A stretch of DNA of 64,000 nt from Microbacteriaceae bacterium VKM Ac-2855 (GTDB lineage Bacteria; Actinomycetota; Actinomycetes; Actinomycetales; Microbacteriaceae), in the NCBI GenBank assembly GCA_013204985.1, contig JABMLG010000001.1:616574-680573 (forward strand). The letters run 5' to 3'. The position numbers and the translations under genes were made by a program. A model generated the notes under the pieces. The model was given only the letters and a program-made list of their open reading frames with translations, did not search any database and was not told the origin of the DNA. Of the stretch, positions 32,376 to 41,604 are shown piece after piece (position 1 is the stretch's first letter; every line of letters begins with the position of its first letter).

Positions 32376-33377
32376 TCATGAGGCCGCGCGGATCTCCGCC
32401 GGCTCGTCGCGTACGGTGGTGCGGAAACGGCGCTGGTACTCGGACGGCGTCACTCCCCGACGCGTGACGAACGCCCGTCGCAGCGCTGAGGGCGAGCCGA
32501 AGCCGACATCCGCCGCCGCCTGCGCCACGGACGAACCCGACTCCAGCAGCACGGTCGCCAGATCCAGGCGCATCGAGTTCACGTAATCCGTCGGTGTCAT
32601 CCCGACCTCATCGCGGATCACTCGGTTGAGGTGACGGATGCTGACATTGGCGTGCGCCGAAAGATCGGCGAGGGAGCTGGGGCGGGTCGGGTCGGCGTTG
32701 ACGTAGTCCGCGATCGCCCGCGCTATGGGTGTTCGCGGCGCGGTCGCTCTCAGGGAGGCCGAGAACTGGGACTGTCCGCCCGAGCGCTGCATGTAGACGA
32801 GCAGCAGTTGCGCGACCAGCCGCGCGACGCCCGGCCCGTGGTCCTCCTCCACGAGCGCGAGGGCGAGGTCGATACCGGCCGCGACTCCGGCGGATGTGTA
32901 AACGGGGCCGTCCACGATGAAGATCGCGTCGGGCTCGACGGCGACAGCGGGATAGCGTGTTGCGAGCGTGTCGGCGAACTTCCAGTGCGTCGTCGCGCTC
33001 CGACCGTCCAGGAGTCCGAGAGCGGCCAGAGCGAATGCGCCGCTGCAGATGGATGCCACTCGGTTCGCCCGCCCTGCGAGCAGGTGCGCGGCGGCGAGCA
33101 GTTCGGCATTCTGGAAGACCTCCGGAGCGCGTTCACTGCCCGGGATGATCAACGTGTCGATGGGCCCGGAGTCGGCCGCGGCCGATTGGACACCGACGCG
33201 CAGACCCATCGACGTCGTGATGTCGGCGCCGTCGACCGAGAGCATCACGACGTCGTAACCGTCCACCCGCTGATTCGCCTCGAGGAAGACCTCCGCAGGA
33301 CCCACGAAGTCGAGAGTCTTCACACCGTCGAACAACAACACCGCAACCCGGTGACGCCGACCGATCGGACTCGTCAT
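32376..33377 (-). CDS. AraC-type regulator with N-terminal DJ-1/PfpI domain (GlxA-like)
   Basis: 333 residues. Residues ~8-185 are a DJ-1/PfpI domain (VAVLLFDGVKTLDFVGPAEVF; nucleophile-elbow cysteine in SICSGAFALAALGLLDGR). The C-terminus has two AraC helix-turn-helix motifs (SLADLSAHANVSIRHLNRVIRDEVGMTP and VAQAAADVGFGSPSALRRAFVTRRGVTPSEYQRRF). ATG 33377 has GGAAGG 6 bases upstream; the frame extends 13 codons further without similarity. It lies downstream of the bicupin on the same strand, with a perfect palindrome between them. Confidence 0.92.
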   Translation of the reverse strand: MTSPIGRRHRVAVLLFDGVKTLDFVGPAEVFLEANQRVDGYDVVMLSVDGADITTSMGLRVGVQSAAADSGPIDTLIIPGSERAPEVFQNAELLAAAHLLAGRANRVASICSGAFALAALGLLDGRSATTHWKFADTLATRYPAVAVEPDAIFIVDGPVYTSAGVAAGIDLALALVEEDHGPGVARLVAQLLLVYMQRSGGQSQFSASLRATAPRTPIARAIADYVNADPTRPSSLADLSAHANVSIRHLNRVIRDEVGMTPTDYVNSMRLDLATVLLESGSSVAQAAADVGFGSPSALRRAFVTRRGVTPSEYQRRFRTTVRDEPAEIRAAS

Positions 33378-33417
33378 GGCTGACCTTCCCCGGCCGGCGC
33401 AGGGTGCACGGCTCATT

Positions 33418-33440
33418 CTGTAATGGTGGCTCCATTACAG
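33418..33440. promoter_or_regulatory. Operator-like palindrome between bicupin and AraC/PfpI gene
   Basis: CTGTAATGG-TGGCT-CCATTACAG is a perfect 9+9 inverted repeat, AT-rich against the local background, 41 bases before the AraC/PfpI start and 20 past the bicupin stop. It has the look of a TetR/MarR/HxlR-type operator more than of a GC-rich terminator. Confidence 0.6.
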
Positions 33441-33459
33441 CAGATGGCCGACGCAGTGC

Positions 33460-34500
33460 CTACTCGGGGTCGCTCGGATTGATCTTCGGCACCAGTAGCG
33501 GATCCGTCGGCGTGAACGGGAACGCGGGCAGCGCCGTCTCAGGCACTCCGAAGGTGGCCGCCAGCACCGGCCGCGAGAACGCCGACACGGATGCGCGGTA
33601 GCCGATGTCGCCCGGGATCGGTCGGTCGAAGAAGATCAAGAAGTGGATCTCGTCCTCACCGACGACCTCGATCTGGTGCGGATACGCCTTCGGGATGAAG
33701 TACACATCGCCCGGCTCCAGGAGGTAGGTGTCGACGGTACCGTCGGGGTCGAGGATCGACATCCGCGCTCGGCCACGGTGCACGTATCCCATCTCGGCGG
33801 TGCCCGGGTGCCAGTGCGGTTCGCGCATCCCGTCGTCGCGAATCGTCAACGAATACATCGACAGATTCTCCAACGCCGGCCAGAACTGTCTCCGCGCCGT
33901 TTTCACGAACGCGTACGGATGCTGGAGCGGGGCGTTCTGGGCCTCCACGTCGAACTTGTGCGCGTTGTTGAACCGGGCCGCATCCGGCACCACGGCGACA
34001 CCCTCGCGGCGGACGATGTCCGCGGAACCCGTGTCGCGAACCAGCGGTGCGAGCTCGGAGGACTCGAGGCCGTACGTGTTGCCGAGCACCGCATCCGTCA
34101 TCGCACCGAAGGCGGCGTGCAGCGAGAAATCCTCGGGCCGTTCGTGGGAGAACGCGACCACGATCTCGACCGCGATGTCGCCGATGTTCTCGATGTGGTG
34201 CAGCGAACCGGAGGCGATGATGAACATCTGTCCTGCCGTGATGGTGAAGGAGGAGAACGCACTGCCATCATCCAGGATCGAGACGAGCGCGGATCCACTG
34301 AGGCAGTAACCGATCTCGTCCGCGTTGGCGTGCCAGTGCGGCTCGCGGATGCTACCGGGTTCCAATACGAGGCGTTTGATGGACAGGCCCGAGAGGATCG
34401 GCAGATCGTCCCCCGTCAGTCGACGGATGCTGCCGAGCTCGCTGTCGTGTTGCGCGGGAGCGGAGAGGAGGGATCGCACGTGGCGGGAGGTTCTGGGCAT
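33460..34500 (-). CDS. Bicupin protein (oxalate decarboxylase-like)
   Basis: 346 residues with two cupin domains. Domain 1: REPHWHANADEIGY gives metal ligands H55, H57 and E62 with the fourth histidine near 102 (SLHHIEN). Domain 2 repeats REPHWHPGTAEMGY with its histidine in AYPHQIEV. Both metal sites look intact (Mn or Fe). The loop after domain 1 where oxalate decarboxylases have S-E-N-S reads P-E-D-F-S-L instead, so the activity may be different (oxidase, other decarboxylase or isomerase). ATG 34500. It follows the DyP gene by 57 bases on the same strand. Confidence 0.85.
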   Translation of the reverse strand: MPRTSRHVRSLLSAPAQHDSELGSIRRLTGDDLPILSGLSIKRLVLEPGSIREPHWHANADEIGYCLSGSALVSILDDGSAFSSFTITAGQMFIIASGSLHHIENIGDIAVEIVVAFSHERPEDFSLHAAFGAMTDAVLGNTYGLESSELAPLVRDTGSADIVRREGVAVVPDAARFNNAHKFDVEAQNAPLQHPYAFVKTARRQFWPALENLSMYSLTIRDDGMREPHWHPGTAEMGYVHRGRARMSILDPDGTVDTYLLEPGDVYFIPKAYPHQIEVVGEDEIHFLIFFDRPIPGDIGYRASVSAFSRPVLAATFGVPETALPAFPFTPTDPLLVPKINPSDPE

Positions 34501-34557
34501 GGACGGATCGCTTCCGGGTAGACGTAGCGGTGGTGGCGGTGGCGTCAGCCGACGGAC

Positions 34558-35508
34558 TCAGCCGCCGAAGGACGAAATGACGGCGTTCGACGGTGCGAAG
34601 AAGACGGCACCGGTCACGGGCGTCGCGAAGTCCAGCATCCGGTCGTAGCTGCCCGTGGGAACACCCACGAACATGTTCTGCAGCATCCGTTCGATCACCC
34701 AGAGGTCACGGGAGTAGCCGATGAAGTAGGTGCCGAACTCCCCGAGACCCGGGCGACCGAAGGGCATGTTGTCGCGCAGGATGTCGTGCTCGACACCGCC
34801 CTCGTCGACGATGGTCGCGAGTGTCTTGTGCGAGGCCCTCTGACCGTCTTTCAGCTCGACGTTGTCGGCCTTGCGTCGGCCGATGATCGCCTCCTGAACC
34901 TCGGTCGTCAACGACTGCCAACCCGCGAGATCGTGCAGATACTTCTGCACCACGATGTAGCTGCCGCCTGCGGCGGAGGCGTCATCGGATCCGACGATCG
35001 TCGAGTTCGCGATGTCGTCACCGGTCGGATTCTCGGTGCCGTCGACGAAACCGAGCAGGTCGCGCGCATCGAAGTAGCGGAAACCGACCGTCTCGTCCGC
35101 GACGTCGACGTCGCTGCCGAGCGACTCCAGGAGCAGGCGCTCGAACTCGAAGCACAGATCGGCTCGATCGGCGCGGATGTGGAAGAACAGGTCACCGGGT
35201 GTTGCTACCGCTGTGTGCACTGATCCACGCACAGGCTCGAACGGATGCAACTGCGCGGGCCGCGGCAGCCGCGTCACCGAGTCCCACACATCCGATCCGA
35301 TGCCGACCACGCACGAGAGTCGGCCGTCGAGGTCGCGGAAACCGACCGCCCGCACGAGTCCTCCGACATCACCCAGGACGGAACGCGCTCGGTCCGCCGC
35401 TCCCTCCGTCGCGCTCAGCGTGAGCGTCAGGAAGACGGCCGCGCCCGAGAGCGGTGCATCGATGCTTTGGGGCTGGAGGGGCATGCGCATCCCGGCGTCG
35501 TCCGTCAT
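34558..35508 (-). CDS. Dye-decolorizing peroxidase, B type
   Basis: Haem peroxidase of 316 residues. The family signature GFVDGTENP puts the catalytic aspartate at D156. H227 (ASHKTL) is the proximal haem ligand; R245 and N247 (ILRDNMPFG) match the distal residues of Rhodococcus DypB. No Tat signal, so cytoplasmic. It lacks the C-terminal peptide that targets some DypB proteins into encapsulins, and no encapsulin gene is near. ATG 35508 chosen; homology starts a little later (QPQSIDAPL). Probably co-transcribed with the bicupin. Confidence 0.92.
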   Translation of the reverse strand: MTDDAGMRMPLQPQSIDAPLSGAAVFLTLTLSATEGAADRARSVLGDVGGLVRAVGFRDLDGRLSCVVGIGSDVWDSVTRLPRPAQLHPFEPVRGSVHTAVATPGDLFFHIRADRADLCFEFERLLLESLGSDVDVADETVGFRYFDARDLLGFVDGTENPTGDDIANSTIVGSDDASAAGGSYIVVQKYLHDLAGWQSLTTEVQEAIIGRRKADNVELKDGQRASHKTLATIVDEGGVEHDILRDNMPFGRPGLGEFGTYFIGYSRDLWVIERMLQNMFVGVPTGSYDRMLDFATPVTGAVFFAPSNAVISSFGG

Positions 35509-35591
35509 GACCCGCACACTAGTCGGCTGCCGGGCGGCGCTGTACGACACGTGTCGAATGTTGTGTCGACGAAGGGCCGTAGGCCCCTCGG

Positions 35592-36117
35592 GCCGAGCTG
35601 AAGCTGCTCGCCGATGCCGGATATCGCGCGATCGCTCACGATCGCCGGGGCCACGGCCGCTCCTCGAAAGGCTACGCCGGTAACGACATGGACACCTCGT
35701 CGAAGCCCCGGATCTCACGGAGCTCTCCCTGATCGGTCACTCCACCGGCGGTGGCGAGGTCGTGCGATACGCGGCCCAGTACGGCGGTGACCGCGTCATC
35801 AAGGTGATCACGGCAGGAGCAGTACCACCGATCATGCTGAAGTCGGAGAGCAACCCTGAGGGAACTCCGATCGAGGCGCTCGACGACATCCGTGCCGGCG
35901 TGTTGAAGGACCGCTCGCAGTTCGACCAGGACCTCGCCGTAGCGTTCTTCGGCGCCGACCGCGAGGGCAACACAGTGTCGCAGTAAGCGAGGGACGACTT
36001 CTGGAGGCAGGGCATGCTGGTCGGGATCGCAGCCGCCTACGATTGCGTCAAGGCCTTCTCCGAGACGGACTTCACCGCTGGCCTCGTGACCGGTGAGGTC
36101 GCCGTCCGAGCGGCGAC
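35592..36117 (+). pseudogene. Decayed non-haem chloroperoxidase (alpha/beta hydrolase)
   Basis: Remnant of a perhydrolase/haloperoxidase of ~275 residues. Fragment 1 reads [21 protein letters not shown] ... GNDMDT, then a small out-of-frame deletion. Fragment 2 reads VEAPDLTEL, the nucleophile elbow [11 protein letters not shown], and RVIKVITAGAVPPIMLKS up to GNTVSQ, where an in-frame TAA (35984-35986) interrupts it. The same frame continues [29 protein letters not shown]. The first ~45 residues and the C-terminal third with the acid and histidine are missing. So there are four lesions. The family placement is from remembered similarity. Confidence 0.85.
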
Positions 36118-36127
36118 CCCTCCGGAC

Positions 36128-37825
36128 TCAACCCAGCAGACTCGCGCGGAGCGTGTCCAGACCGACGCCGCCGAGGTCGAGCGCTCGCCGGTGGAACCCC
36201 GCGAGTGAGAACGAGGCGCCTTCGCGTGCGGCGTACTCGTCGCGGAGCTGCTCCCAGATCCGCTGCCCGACCTTGTACGACGGCGCCTGGCCGGGCCAGC
36301 CGAGGTAGCGGTTCACCTCGAAGCGGATGAAGGCGTCGTCCATGTTCACGTTCGCGCGCATGAAGGCCAGTGCGCTGTCCGCGTCCCACACGCCGGAACC
36401 GTCCAGCCGTGGCTTCCCGAGATGCACCCCGATGTCGAGAACGACGCGAGCGGCGCGCATCCGCTGACCGTCGAGCATCCCCAGGCGATCAGCCGGGTCA
36501 TCGAGGTAGCCGAGTTGCTCCATGAGTCGCTCGGCGTAGAGAGCCCACCCCTCGGCGTGGCCGGAGGAACCGGCGAGCTGCCGGCGCCAAGTGTTCAGCT
36601 TGGCGCGGTTGTAGACGGCCTGCCCGATCTGCAGATGGTGCCCCGGCACACCCTCGTGATACACCGTCGTCAGTTCGCGCCAGGTGTCGAACTCGGTCAC
36701 GCCATCGGGAACCGACCACCACATGCGTCCCGGGCGCGAGAAGTCGTCGCTCGGACCCGTGTAGTAGATGCCGCCCTCGTGGGTCGGCGCGATCATGCAC
36801 TGCAACGCGCGGATCTCTTCGGGGATGTCGAACGCCGAGACGGAGAGCTCGGCGACGGCGCGGTCGCTCGTCTCCTGCATCCACCGCTGCAGCTCGTCGG
36901 TGCCGTGCAACTTCCGCGACGGGTCCGCATCGAGATGGGCGATCGCTTCGGCGACGCTCGCGCCGGGCAGGATCTCGTCCGCGATGGCCTCCTGCTCCGC
37001 GGTCATCCGCGCGAGTTCCTCGACCCCCCAGTCGTAGGTCTCGTCGAGGTCGACCTCGGCGCCGAGGAAGCGGCGCGACTGAAGTGCGTAGATCCCGCGG
37101 CCGACCGCATCCGCCGAGGTGGCCGAGGGAGCCAGCTCTGTGCGCAGGAACTCGGCGAGACGGCCATAGGCCTTGGCAGCGTCATTCGCACCGTCGTGCA
37201 AGTCGGTCGCCAGGGACGCGGGCAACTCCCCAGCCTCCAGCGTGGCATCCGCTGTGAATTCGAAGAAGAAGCCGGTGCGGGAGGCGTGCCTGGCGACCTG
37301 TTCGGCGACGAGTTCGACCTGGCGGACGGCCGGGGTCACGCCGCGCTCGATGCCGAGGCGGAGCGTCTCGATGTAGCCGGCGACGGCCTCCGGAAGGGCG
37401 TGCAGACGCGAGGAGACGTTGCTCCAATCGTCGACGGTGGCGGTCGGCATCAGGTCGAACGCCTCGCGCAGGTCCTGCGCCGGCGAGGCGATCACGTTCA
37501 GGTCGCGGAGCTGCAGCTGCGCCTCGGCGGATTCGAGCGTCAACCGCAGCTCGGCACCCAGATCGGTGACGGTGACGCGGTCGACGCTGTCGACCGGCGT
37601 AGCGACCTCGAGGGCGGCGAGTGTCGAACGAACGGCGTCGAGGTATCGCTCATGTCCCGCCGGAGACAGATCGCCGAAACGGCTGTCGGCATCGGTGCGG
37701 CCGATGTAAGTGCCCACGGTCGGCTCCAGTTCGACCAGGGTGTCGACCCAGGTCTCGGCGATCACGTCGACAGCGGTCGCCGGTCGGATCGGGCCCGGGA
37801 GGGAATCGTTCACATCGGTGGTCAT
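36128..37825 (-). CDS. DUF885-family putative metallopeptidase
   Basis: 565 residues. The DUF885 zinc signature is clear: [11 protein letters not shown] (HExxxGHH-type) followed about 30 residues later by [14 protein letters not shown], which supplies the glutamate. The rest is helical, with no signal peptide, suggesting a cytoplasmic peptidase of the carboxypeptidase-like M2/M3-related group. ATG 37825. Convergent with the haloperoxidase relic, whose 3' end was lost against this gene's stop. Substrate unknown. Confidence 0.88.
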   Translation of the reverse strand: MTTDVNDSLPGPIRPATAVDVIAETWVDTLVELEPTVGTYIGRTDADSRFGDLSPAGHERYLDAVRSTLAALEVATPVDSVDRVTVTDLGAELRLTLESAEAQLQLRDLNVIASPAQDLREAFDLMPTATVDDWSNVSSRLHALPEAVAGYIETLRLGIERGVTPAVRQVELVAEQVARHASRTGFFFEFTADATLEAGELPASLATDLHDGANDAAKAYGRLAEFLRTELAPSATSADAVGRGIYALQSRRFLGAEVDLDETYDWGVEELARMTAEQEAIADEILPGASVAEAIAHLDADPSRKLHGTDELQRWMQETSDRAVAELSVSAFDIPEEIRALQCMIAPTHEGGIYYTGPSDDFSRPGRMWWSVPDGVTEFDTWRELTTVYHEGVPGHHLQIGQAVYNRAKLNTWRRQLAGSSGHAEGWALYAERLMEQLGYLDDPADRLGMLDGQRMRAARVVLDIGVHLGKPRLDGSGVWDADSALAFMRANVNMDDAFIRFEVNRYLGWPGQAPSYKVGQRIWEQLRDEYAAREGASFSLAGFHRRALDLGGVGLDTLRASLLG

Positions 37826-37860
37826 GACATCGAGCCTACTCAGGCGGTTGACTGAACCGA

Positions 37861-38331
37861 GTGAACACGACTTCCGTTCTCCTCGACGTGCTGCTCCTCA
37901 TCGCCTCTGTCACGGGGGCACGCTCCGCAGGGGTCTATCTCGCGGTCCAGGTGATGGTGCTGCCGTCCCTCCGCGGCGGCGATCCCGTTGAGGCGGTCCG
38001 CACGATGCGACGGGTCAACGAGACCGCGATGCGTCCCGTGTTCCTGAGCGTCTTCTTCGGCGCCGGTCTCGCCGCGGTCGGCCTCGTGGTCGTGGCGGTG
38101 GTGACGAACGGCGGCGTCCATCCGCTGCAGCTGGTGGGGGCGGCACTGCTCAACGCGAGCGTCCTCCTGACGATTCTGGTGAACGTGCCGCGCAACAACG
38201 CACGTGCGCGGGCGGATGCCTCGACGTCGGCATGGACGGCGTCCGACCGAGTCTGGTCGCGGGCGAACGCCGTGCGCTGCTGCCTGTCGGCGCTCGGCGC
38301 GGCCCTCCTGACCAGCTCGGTCCTGCTCTGA
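37861..38331 (+). CDS. DUF1772-family membrane protein
   Basis: 156 residues with a GTG start. Four membrane segments are visible: the N-terminal LDVLLLIASVTGARSAGVYL, FLSVFFGAGLAAVGLVVVAVV, LVGAALLNASVLLTILVNV, and a C-terminal CCLSALGAALLTSSVLL. The pattern (MRRVNETAMRPVF after helix 1; SRANAVRC before helix 4) matches DUF1772, a family that includes anthrone-oxygenase-like proteins; activity here is unknown. Divergent from the DUF885 gene by 35 bases. Confidence 0.75.
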   Translation: MNTTSVLLDVLLLIASVTGARSAGVYLAVQVMVLPSLRGGDPVEAVRTMRRVNETAMRPVFLSVFFGAGLAAVGLVVVAVVTNGGVHPLQLVGAALLNASVLLTILVNVPRNNARARADASTSAWTASDRVWSRANAVRCCLSALGAALLTSSVLL

Positions 38332-38351
38332 TGTCGCCGTCGCGCGGCTGA

Positions 38352-41024
38352 TCAGTGCGCTGCGTCGTCCCAATCGGCGCCGTGGCCGACCTGGACGTCG
38401 AGCGGAACCCGCAGTCCGGCGGCGTCACCGGCATGGGTCATGCCGTGCCGCACGACTTCCTCCAGCACATCGGCCTCTCCGGGCGCGACGTCGAAGATCA
38501 GTTCGTCGTGCACCTGCAGCAGCATCCGCGACTGCAGACCCTTCTCGTCGATCTGCCGCTGCACACCGATCATCGCGAACTTCATGATGTCGGCCGCCGA
38601 GCCTTGGATCGGCGAGTTCAACGCTGCACGCTCGGCATTGTCTCGGAGGACACGGTTGTTGCTGGCGAGATCCGGGAAGGGGCGCCGGCGTCCGAAGATC
38701 GTCTCGGTGTAGCCGGTGTCACGGGCCACCTCGACGACGCTGCGCAAGTACTCGCGTACCGCACCGAAACGGACGAAGTAGTCCGTCATCAGCTTCTTCG
38801 CCTCGGCACTCGAGATGCGCAGCTGCTTGGAAAGACCGAAGGCGCTGAGCCCGTAGGCGAGCCCGTACGACATCGCCTTGACCTTGTTCCGCATCGCCGG
38901 CGTCACGTCGGCCGGCTCGACGCTGAAGATCCGGGCGCCGACGAAACGGTGCAGATCCTCCCCCGAGTGGAAGGCCTCGATCAGGCCCTCGTCCTGCGAG
39001 AGATGCGCCATGATCCGCATCTCGATCTGGGAGTAGTCGGCGGTGACGAGATTCGTCGCCTGGGGGCTGTGCACGAAGGCCTTCCGAATACCACGGCCGA
39101 CCTCGCTGCGCACCGGGATGTTCTGCAGGTTCGGATCGTTCGACGAGATGCGACCTGTAGCCGTGCCCGTCTGGTCGTAGCTGGTGTGGATCCTGTTGTC
39201 GGAGGTGATCGACTTCTCGAGCGTCTCGATGATCTGTTTGAGCTTCATCGCGTCGCGGTGCTCGAGAAGCAGACCGAGGAAATCGTGCGGATGGGAATCC
39301 TGCAAGTCCGCCAGCGCGGCCGCGTCGGTCGAGTAGCCGGTCTTGGTCGCCCGCGTCTTCGGCATGCCGAGCTCCTCGAAGAGCACCTGCTGCAACTGCT
39401 TCGGCGAACCGAGGTTGATCTCGCGACCGATTTCGGCGAAGGCGCGCTCCGCGAGTTCGGCGGACGTCTGGGTGAGCTCGGTGCGCAGCCGAGCGAGCAA
39501 CTCGGAGTCGACCGAGACACCGGTGGTCTCCATCGTCGCGAGCACGGACACGATCGGCAACTCGATGTCGTCGAGCACGGATCGCGAGCCTGGGTCGAGG
39601 AGACCGGCGAGATGTTCGGCCACGCGCAGGGCGTACCACGCCTCCGTCGCCGGGCCGACGGCCTCCTGAACCGGGACCAGCTGGAGGGGATCGGCGACCG
39701 GCAGGCTCTCGCACAGGAAGCTGAAGACCTGTTCGCGCAACGGCACCGAGTGCCCCTGCGGCTTGAGCAGCCAGGCCGCGATGCGGGTGTCGAAGGCGAT
39801 GCCGGCCACCGAGAAACCGGCTGCCCGCAACGTCTTCACCTGCGGCTTCGCATCGCTGAAGTACTTCGGGGTCGGGCCGGCGAACCAGGCTTCGAGGTCG
39901 GCGTAGTCCTGGCGATCGGCCGCCCAGGGCACGTAGACCGACTCGGTGAGTGTCGAGAGGCCGACTCCGGCGAGCGTCCCGTTCGGATCTGTCGCGACCT
40001 GGACCGCCACTGGAGTCGTACCGACTCCGGCGAGCCAGTGTCCGAGCTCTTCGTCGATGATCGTGCGCACGGCGGGCGCCGCCGCCGCACGGACGTCCTC
40101 CACGACCTCCGTCGACTCGGTGGCGTCACCGCTCTCGGTCGCGATCTTCAGCAGACGCTCGAGAAGCGTGCGGAACTCGAGGCGGCCGAAGATCTCGCGC
40201 ACGGCCTGCACATCGATCGGCTGACGCGCCAGGTCGCCCGGCCCCACGGGCAGCTCGACATCGGTGACGAGGCGGTTGAGTTTGCGGTTGCGCAGAGCCT
40301 TGTCCTTCTGCTCGCGCAGCTTCTCCCCCACGACGCCCTTGATCTCATCCGCGTGCGCGATGATCTCGTCGACCGTGCCGTACTGGTTCACCCACTTGGC
40401 CGCCGTCTTCGGTCCGACTTTGTCGATACCGGGCAGGTTGTCGCTGGTCTCGCCGACGAGGGCGGCGATCTCGGGGTACTGGTGCGGCTCGATCCCGTAT
40501 TTCTCGAAGACCTTGTCCCGGTCGTACCGGGTGAGCGCGGAGACCCCCTGGGTCGACGGGTAGAGCAGCGTCACGTCGGGCGTGACGAGTTGGATGGTGT
40601 CGCGGTCTCCCGAGACAACGAGCACCTTGAAACCCTGTGACGCTCCCTGCGCGGCGAGCGTCGCGAGGATGTCGTCGGCCTCGTAGTCCTCTTTGGTGAT
40701 CGTCGTGATGTTCATCGCGTGCAGGGCCTCCTGCAGCAACGGCACCTGGCCCTTGAACTCCGACGGCGTCTCGCCGCGGGTGCCCTTGTACTCGGCGTAT
40801 TCGCGGGTCCGGAACGAGAAGCGCGACAGGTCGAAGGCAACGGCGAGGTGACTGGGCTTCTCGTTCTGCAGCAGCAGCAGGAGCATCGAGATGAAGCCGT
40901 GGATCGCGTTCGTGTGCTGGCCGTCGCGCGTCGTGAAGCTGTCGGCGGGAAGGGCGTAGAAGGCCCGGAATGCCAAGGAATGGCCGTCGACGATCAGGAG
41001 GGTAGGCTGTTCAGGATCTGACAC
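38352..41024 (-). CDS. polA: DNA polymerase I
   Basis: Replication/repair polymerase, 890 residues. The N-terminal 5'-nuclease (residues ~8-290) has VDGHSLAFRAFYAL, YEADDILATLA, VSGDRDTIQLV and an HhH (ETSDNLPGIDKVGPKTAAKW). The middle exonuclease domain lacks the first DxE motif (VQVATDPNG in its place), so 3'-5' proofreading is probably lost, as in mycobacterial PolA. The polymerase domain has motif A DYSQIEMRIMAHLS, motif B RNKVKAMSYGLAYGLS and motif C VHDEL. GTG 41024 without a strong ribosome site. Divergent from the thioesterase. Confidence 0.97.
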   Translation of the reverse strand: MSDPEQPTLLIVDGHSLAFRAFYALPADSFTTRDGQHTNAIHGFISMLLLLLQNEKPSHLAVAFDLSRFSFRTREYAEYKGTRGETPSEFKGQVPLLQEALHAMNITTITKEDYEADDILATLAAQGASQGFKVLVVSGDRDTIQLVTPDVTLLYPSTQGVSALTRYDRDKVFEKYGIEPHQYPEIAALVGETSDNLPGIDKVGPKTAAKWVNQYGTVDEIIAHADEIKGVVGEKLREQKDKALRNRKLNRLVTDVELPVGPGDLARQPIDVQAVREIFGRLEFRTLLERLLKIATESGDATESTEVVEDVRAAAAPAVRTIIDEELGHWLAGVGTTPVAVQVATDPNGTLAGVGLSTLTESVYVPWAADRQDYADLEAWFAGPTPKYFSDAKPQVKTLRAAGFSVAGIAFDTRIAAWLLKPQGHSVPLREQVFSFLCESLPVADPLQLVPVQEAVGPATEAWYALRVAEHLAGLLDPGSRSVLDDIELPIVSVLATMETTGVSVDSELLARLRTELTQTSAELAERAFAEIGREINLGSPKQLQQVLFEELGMPKTRATKTGYSTDAAALADLQDSHPHDFLGLLLEHRDAMKLKQIIETLEKSITSDNRIHTSYDQTGTATGRISSNDPNLQNIPVRSEVGRGIRKAFVHSPQATNLVTADYSQIEMRIMAHLSQDEGLIEAFHSGEDLHRFVGARIFSVEPADVTPAMRNKVKAMSYGLAYGLSAFGLSKQLRISSAEAKKLMTDYFVRFGAVREYLRSVVEVARDTGYTETIFGRRRPFPDLASNNRVLRDNAERAALNSPIQGSAADIMKFAMIGVQRQIDEKGLQSRMLLQVHDELIFDVAPGEADVLEEVVRHGMTHAGDAAGLRVPLDVQVGHGADWDDAAH

Positions 41025-41100
41025 ACGGCCAGCCTACACACGGCCTCCGACATCGAATTCGCGGGGTCCCGCGGCCGGTCGACGACCTCCAGGAGAGCCC

Positions 41101-41541
41101 GTGACCAGCGCCGTCGCCACCCCGTTCATCCGCCCTGATGCCCTCGATCTCGTCGCCATGCTCGGCCGCGGCATCGGCGAACTCGGCGAGAAGATGGACA
41201 TCCGGTTCCACGAGCTCTCGGCCCAGCACTCGGTGGCCTCCATGCCCGTCGAGGGCAACCGTCAGCCGGTCGGAATCCTGCACGGGGGCGCCCACGTCGT
41301 ACTCGCGGAATCGATGGGGTCGATCGCCGCGAACATCCACGCGGGCGCCGGCCGCATCGCGATGGGCATCGAGCTGAACGCTTCGCACTCCCGCTCCGTG
41401 CGCGAGGGCTTCGTCATCGCCACCTGCGACGCGATCAACCTCGGCTCGACACTGGCCACGCACGAGATCGTCGTCCGGGACGAGTCCGGCCGGCGCCTCT
41501 CGACCGTGCGCATCACGAACATCCTCACCGAGAAGCGCTGA
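41101..41541 (+). CDS. Hotdog-fold thioesterase (PaaI/MenI type)
   Basis: 146 residues. The hotdog signature GILHGGAHVVLAESMGSIAA holds the HGG motif and the likely catalytic glutamate, as in 1,4-dihydroxy-2-naphthoyl-CoA and phenylacetyl-CoA thioesterases. C-terminal strand GIELNASHSRSVREG is typical of the YbgC-unrelated PaaI branch. No menaquinone or phenylacetate genes are adjacent, so the substrate is open; MenI is a reasonable guess in a menaquinone-using actinobacterium. GTG 41101 with AGGAGA upstream. Confidence 0.85.
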   Translation: MTSAVATPFIRPDALDLVAMLGRGIGELGEKMDIRFHELSAQHSVASMPVEGNRQPVGILHGGAHVVLAESMGSIAANIHAGAGRIAMGIELNASHSRSVREGFVIATCDAINLGSTLATHEIVVRDESGRRLSTVRITNILTEKR

Positions 41542-41553
41542 CTCCGCACGCAG

Positions 41554-41590
41554 AAGAGCCCGGCACCGCTGACAGCGGAGCCGGGCTCTT
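41554..41590. terminator. Bidirectional terminator thioesterase/pdtaR
   Basis: AAGAGCCCGGC (41554-41564) pairs with GCCGGGCTCTT (41580-41590), and the loop contains a second stem CCGCT/AGCGG. TTTC follows on the plus strand. It sits between convergent genes. Confidence 0.85.
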
Positions 41591-41604
41591 TCGATGCGTG
41601 AGGG

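Noticed and set aside
34558-35508. DyP as encapsulin cargo
   Set aside because: No C-terminal cargo-loading peptide and no encapsulin gene nearby.
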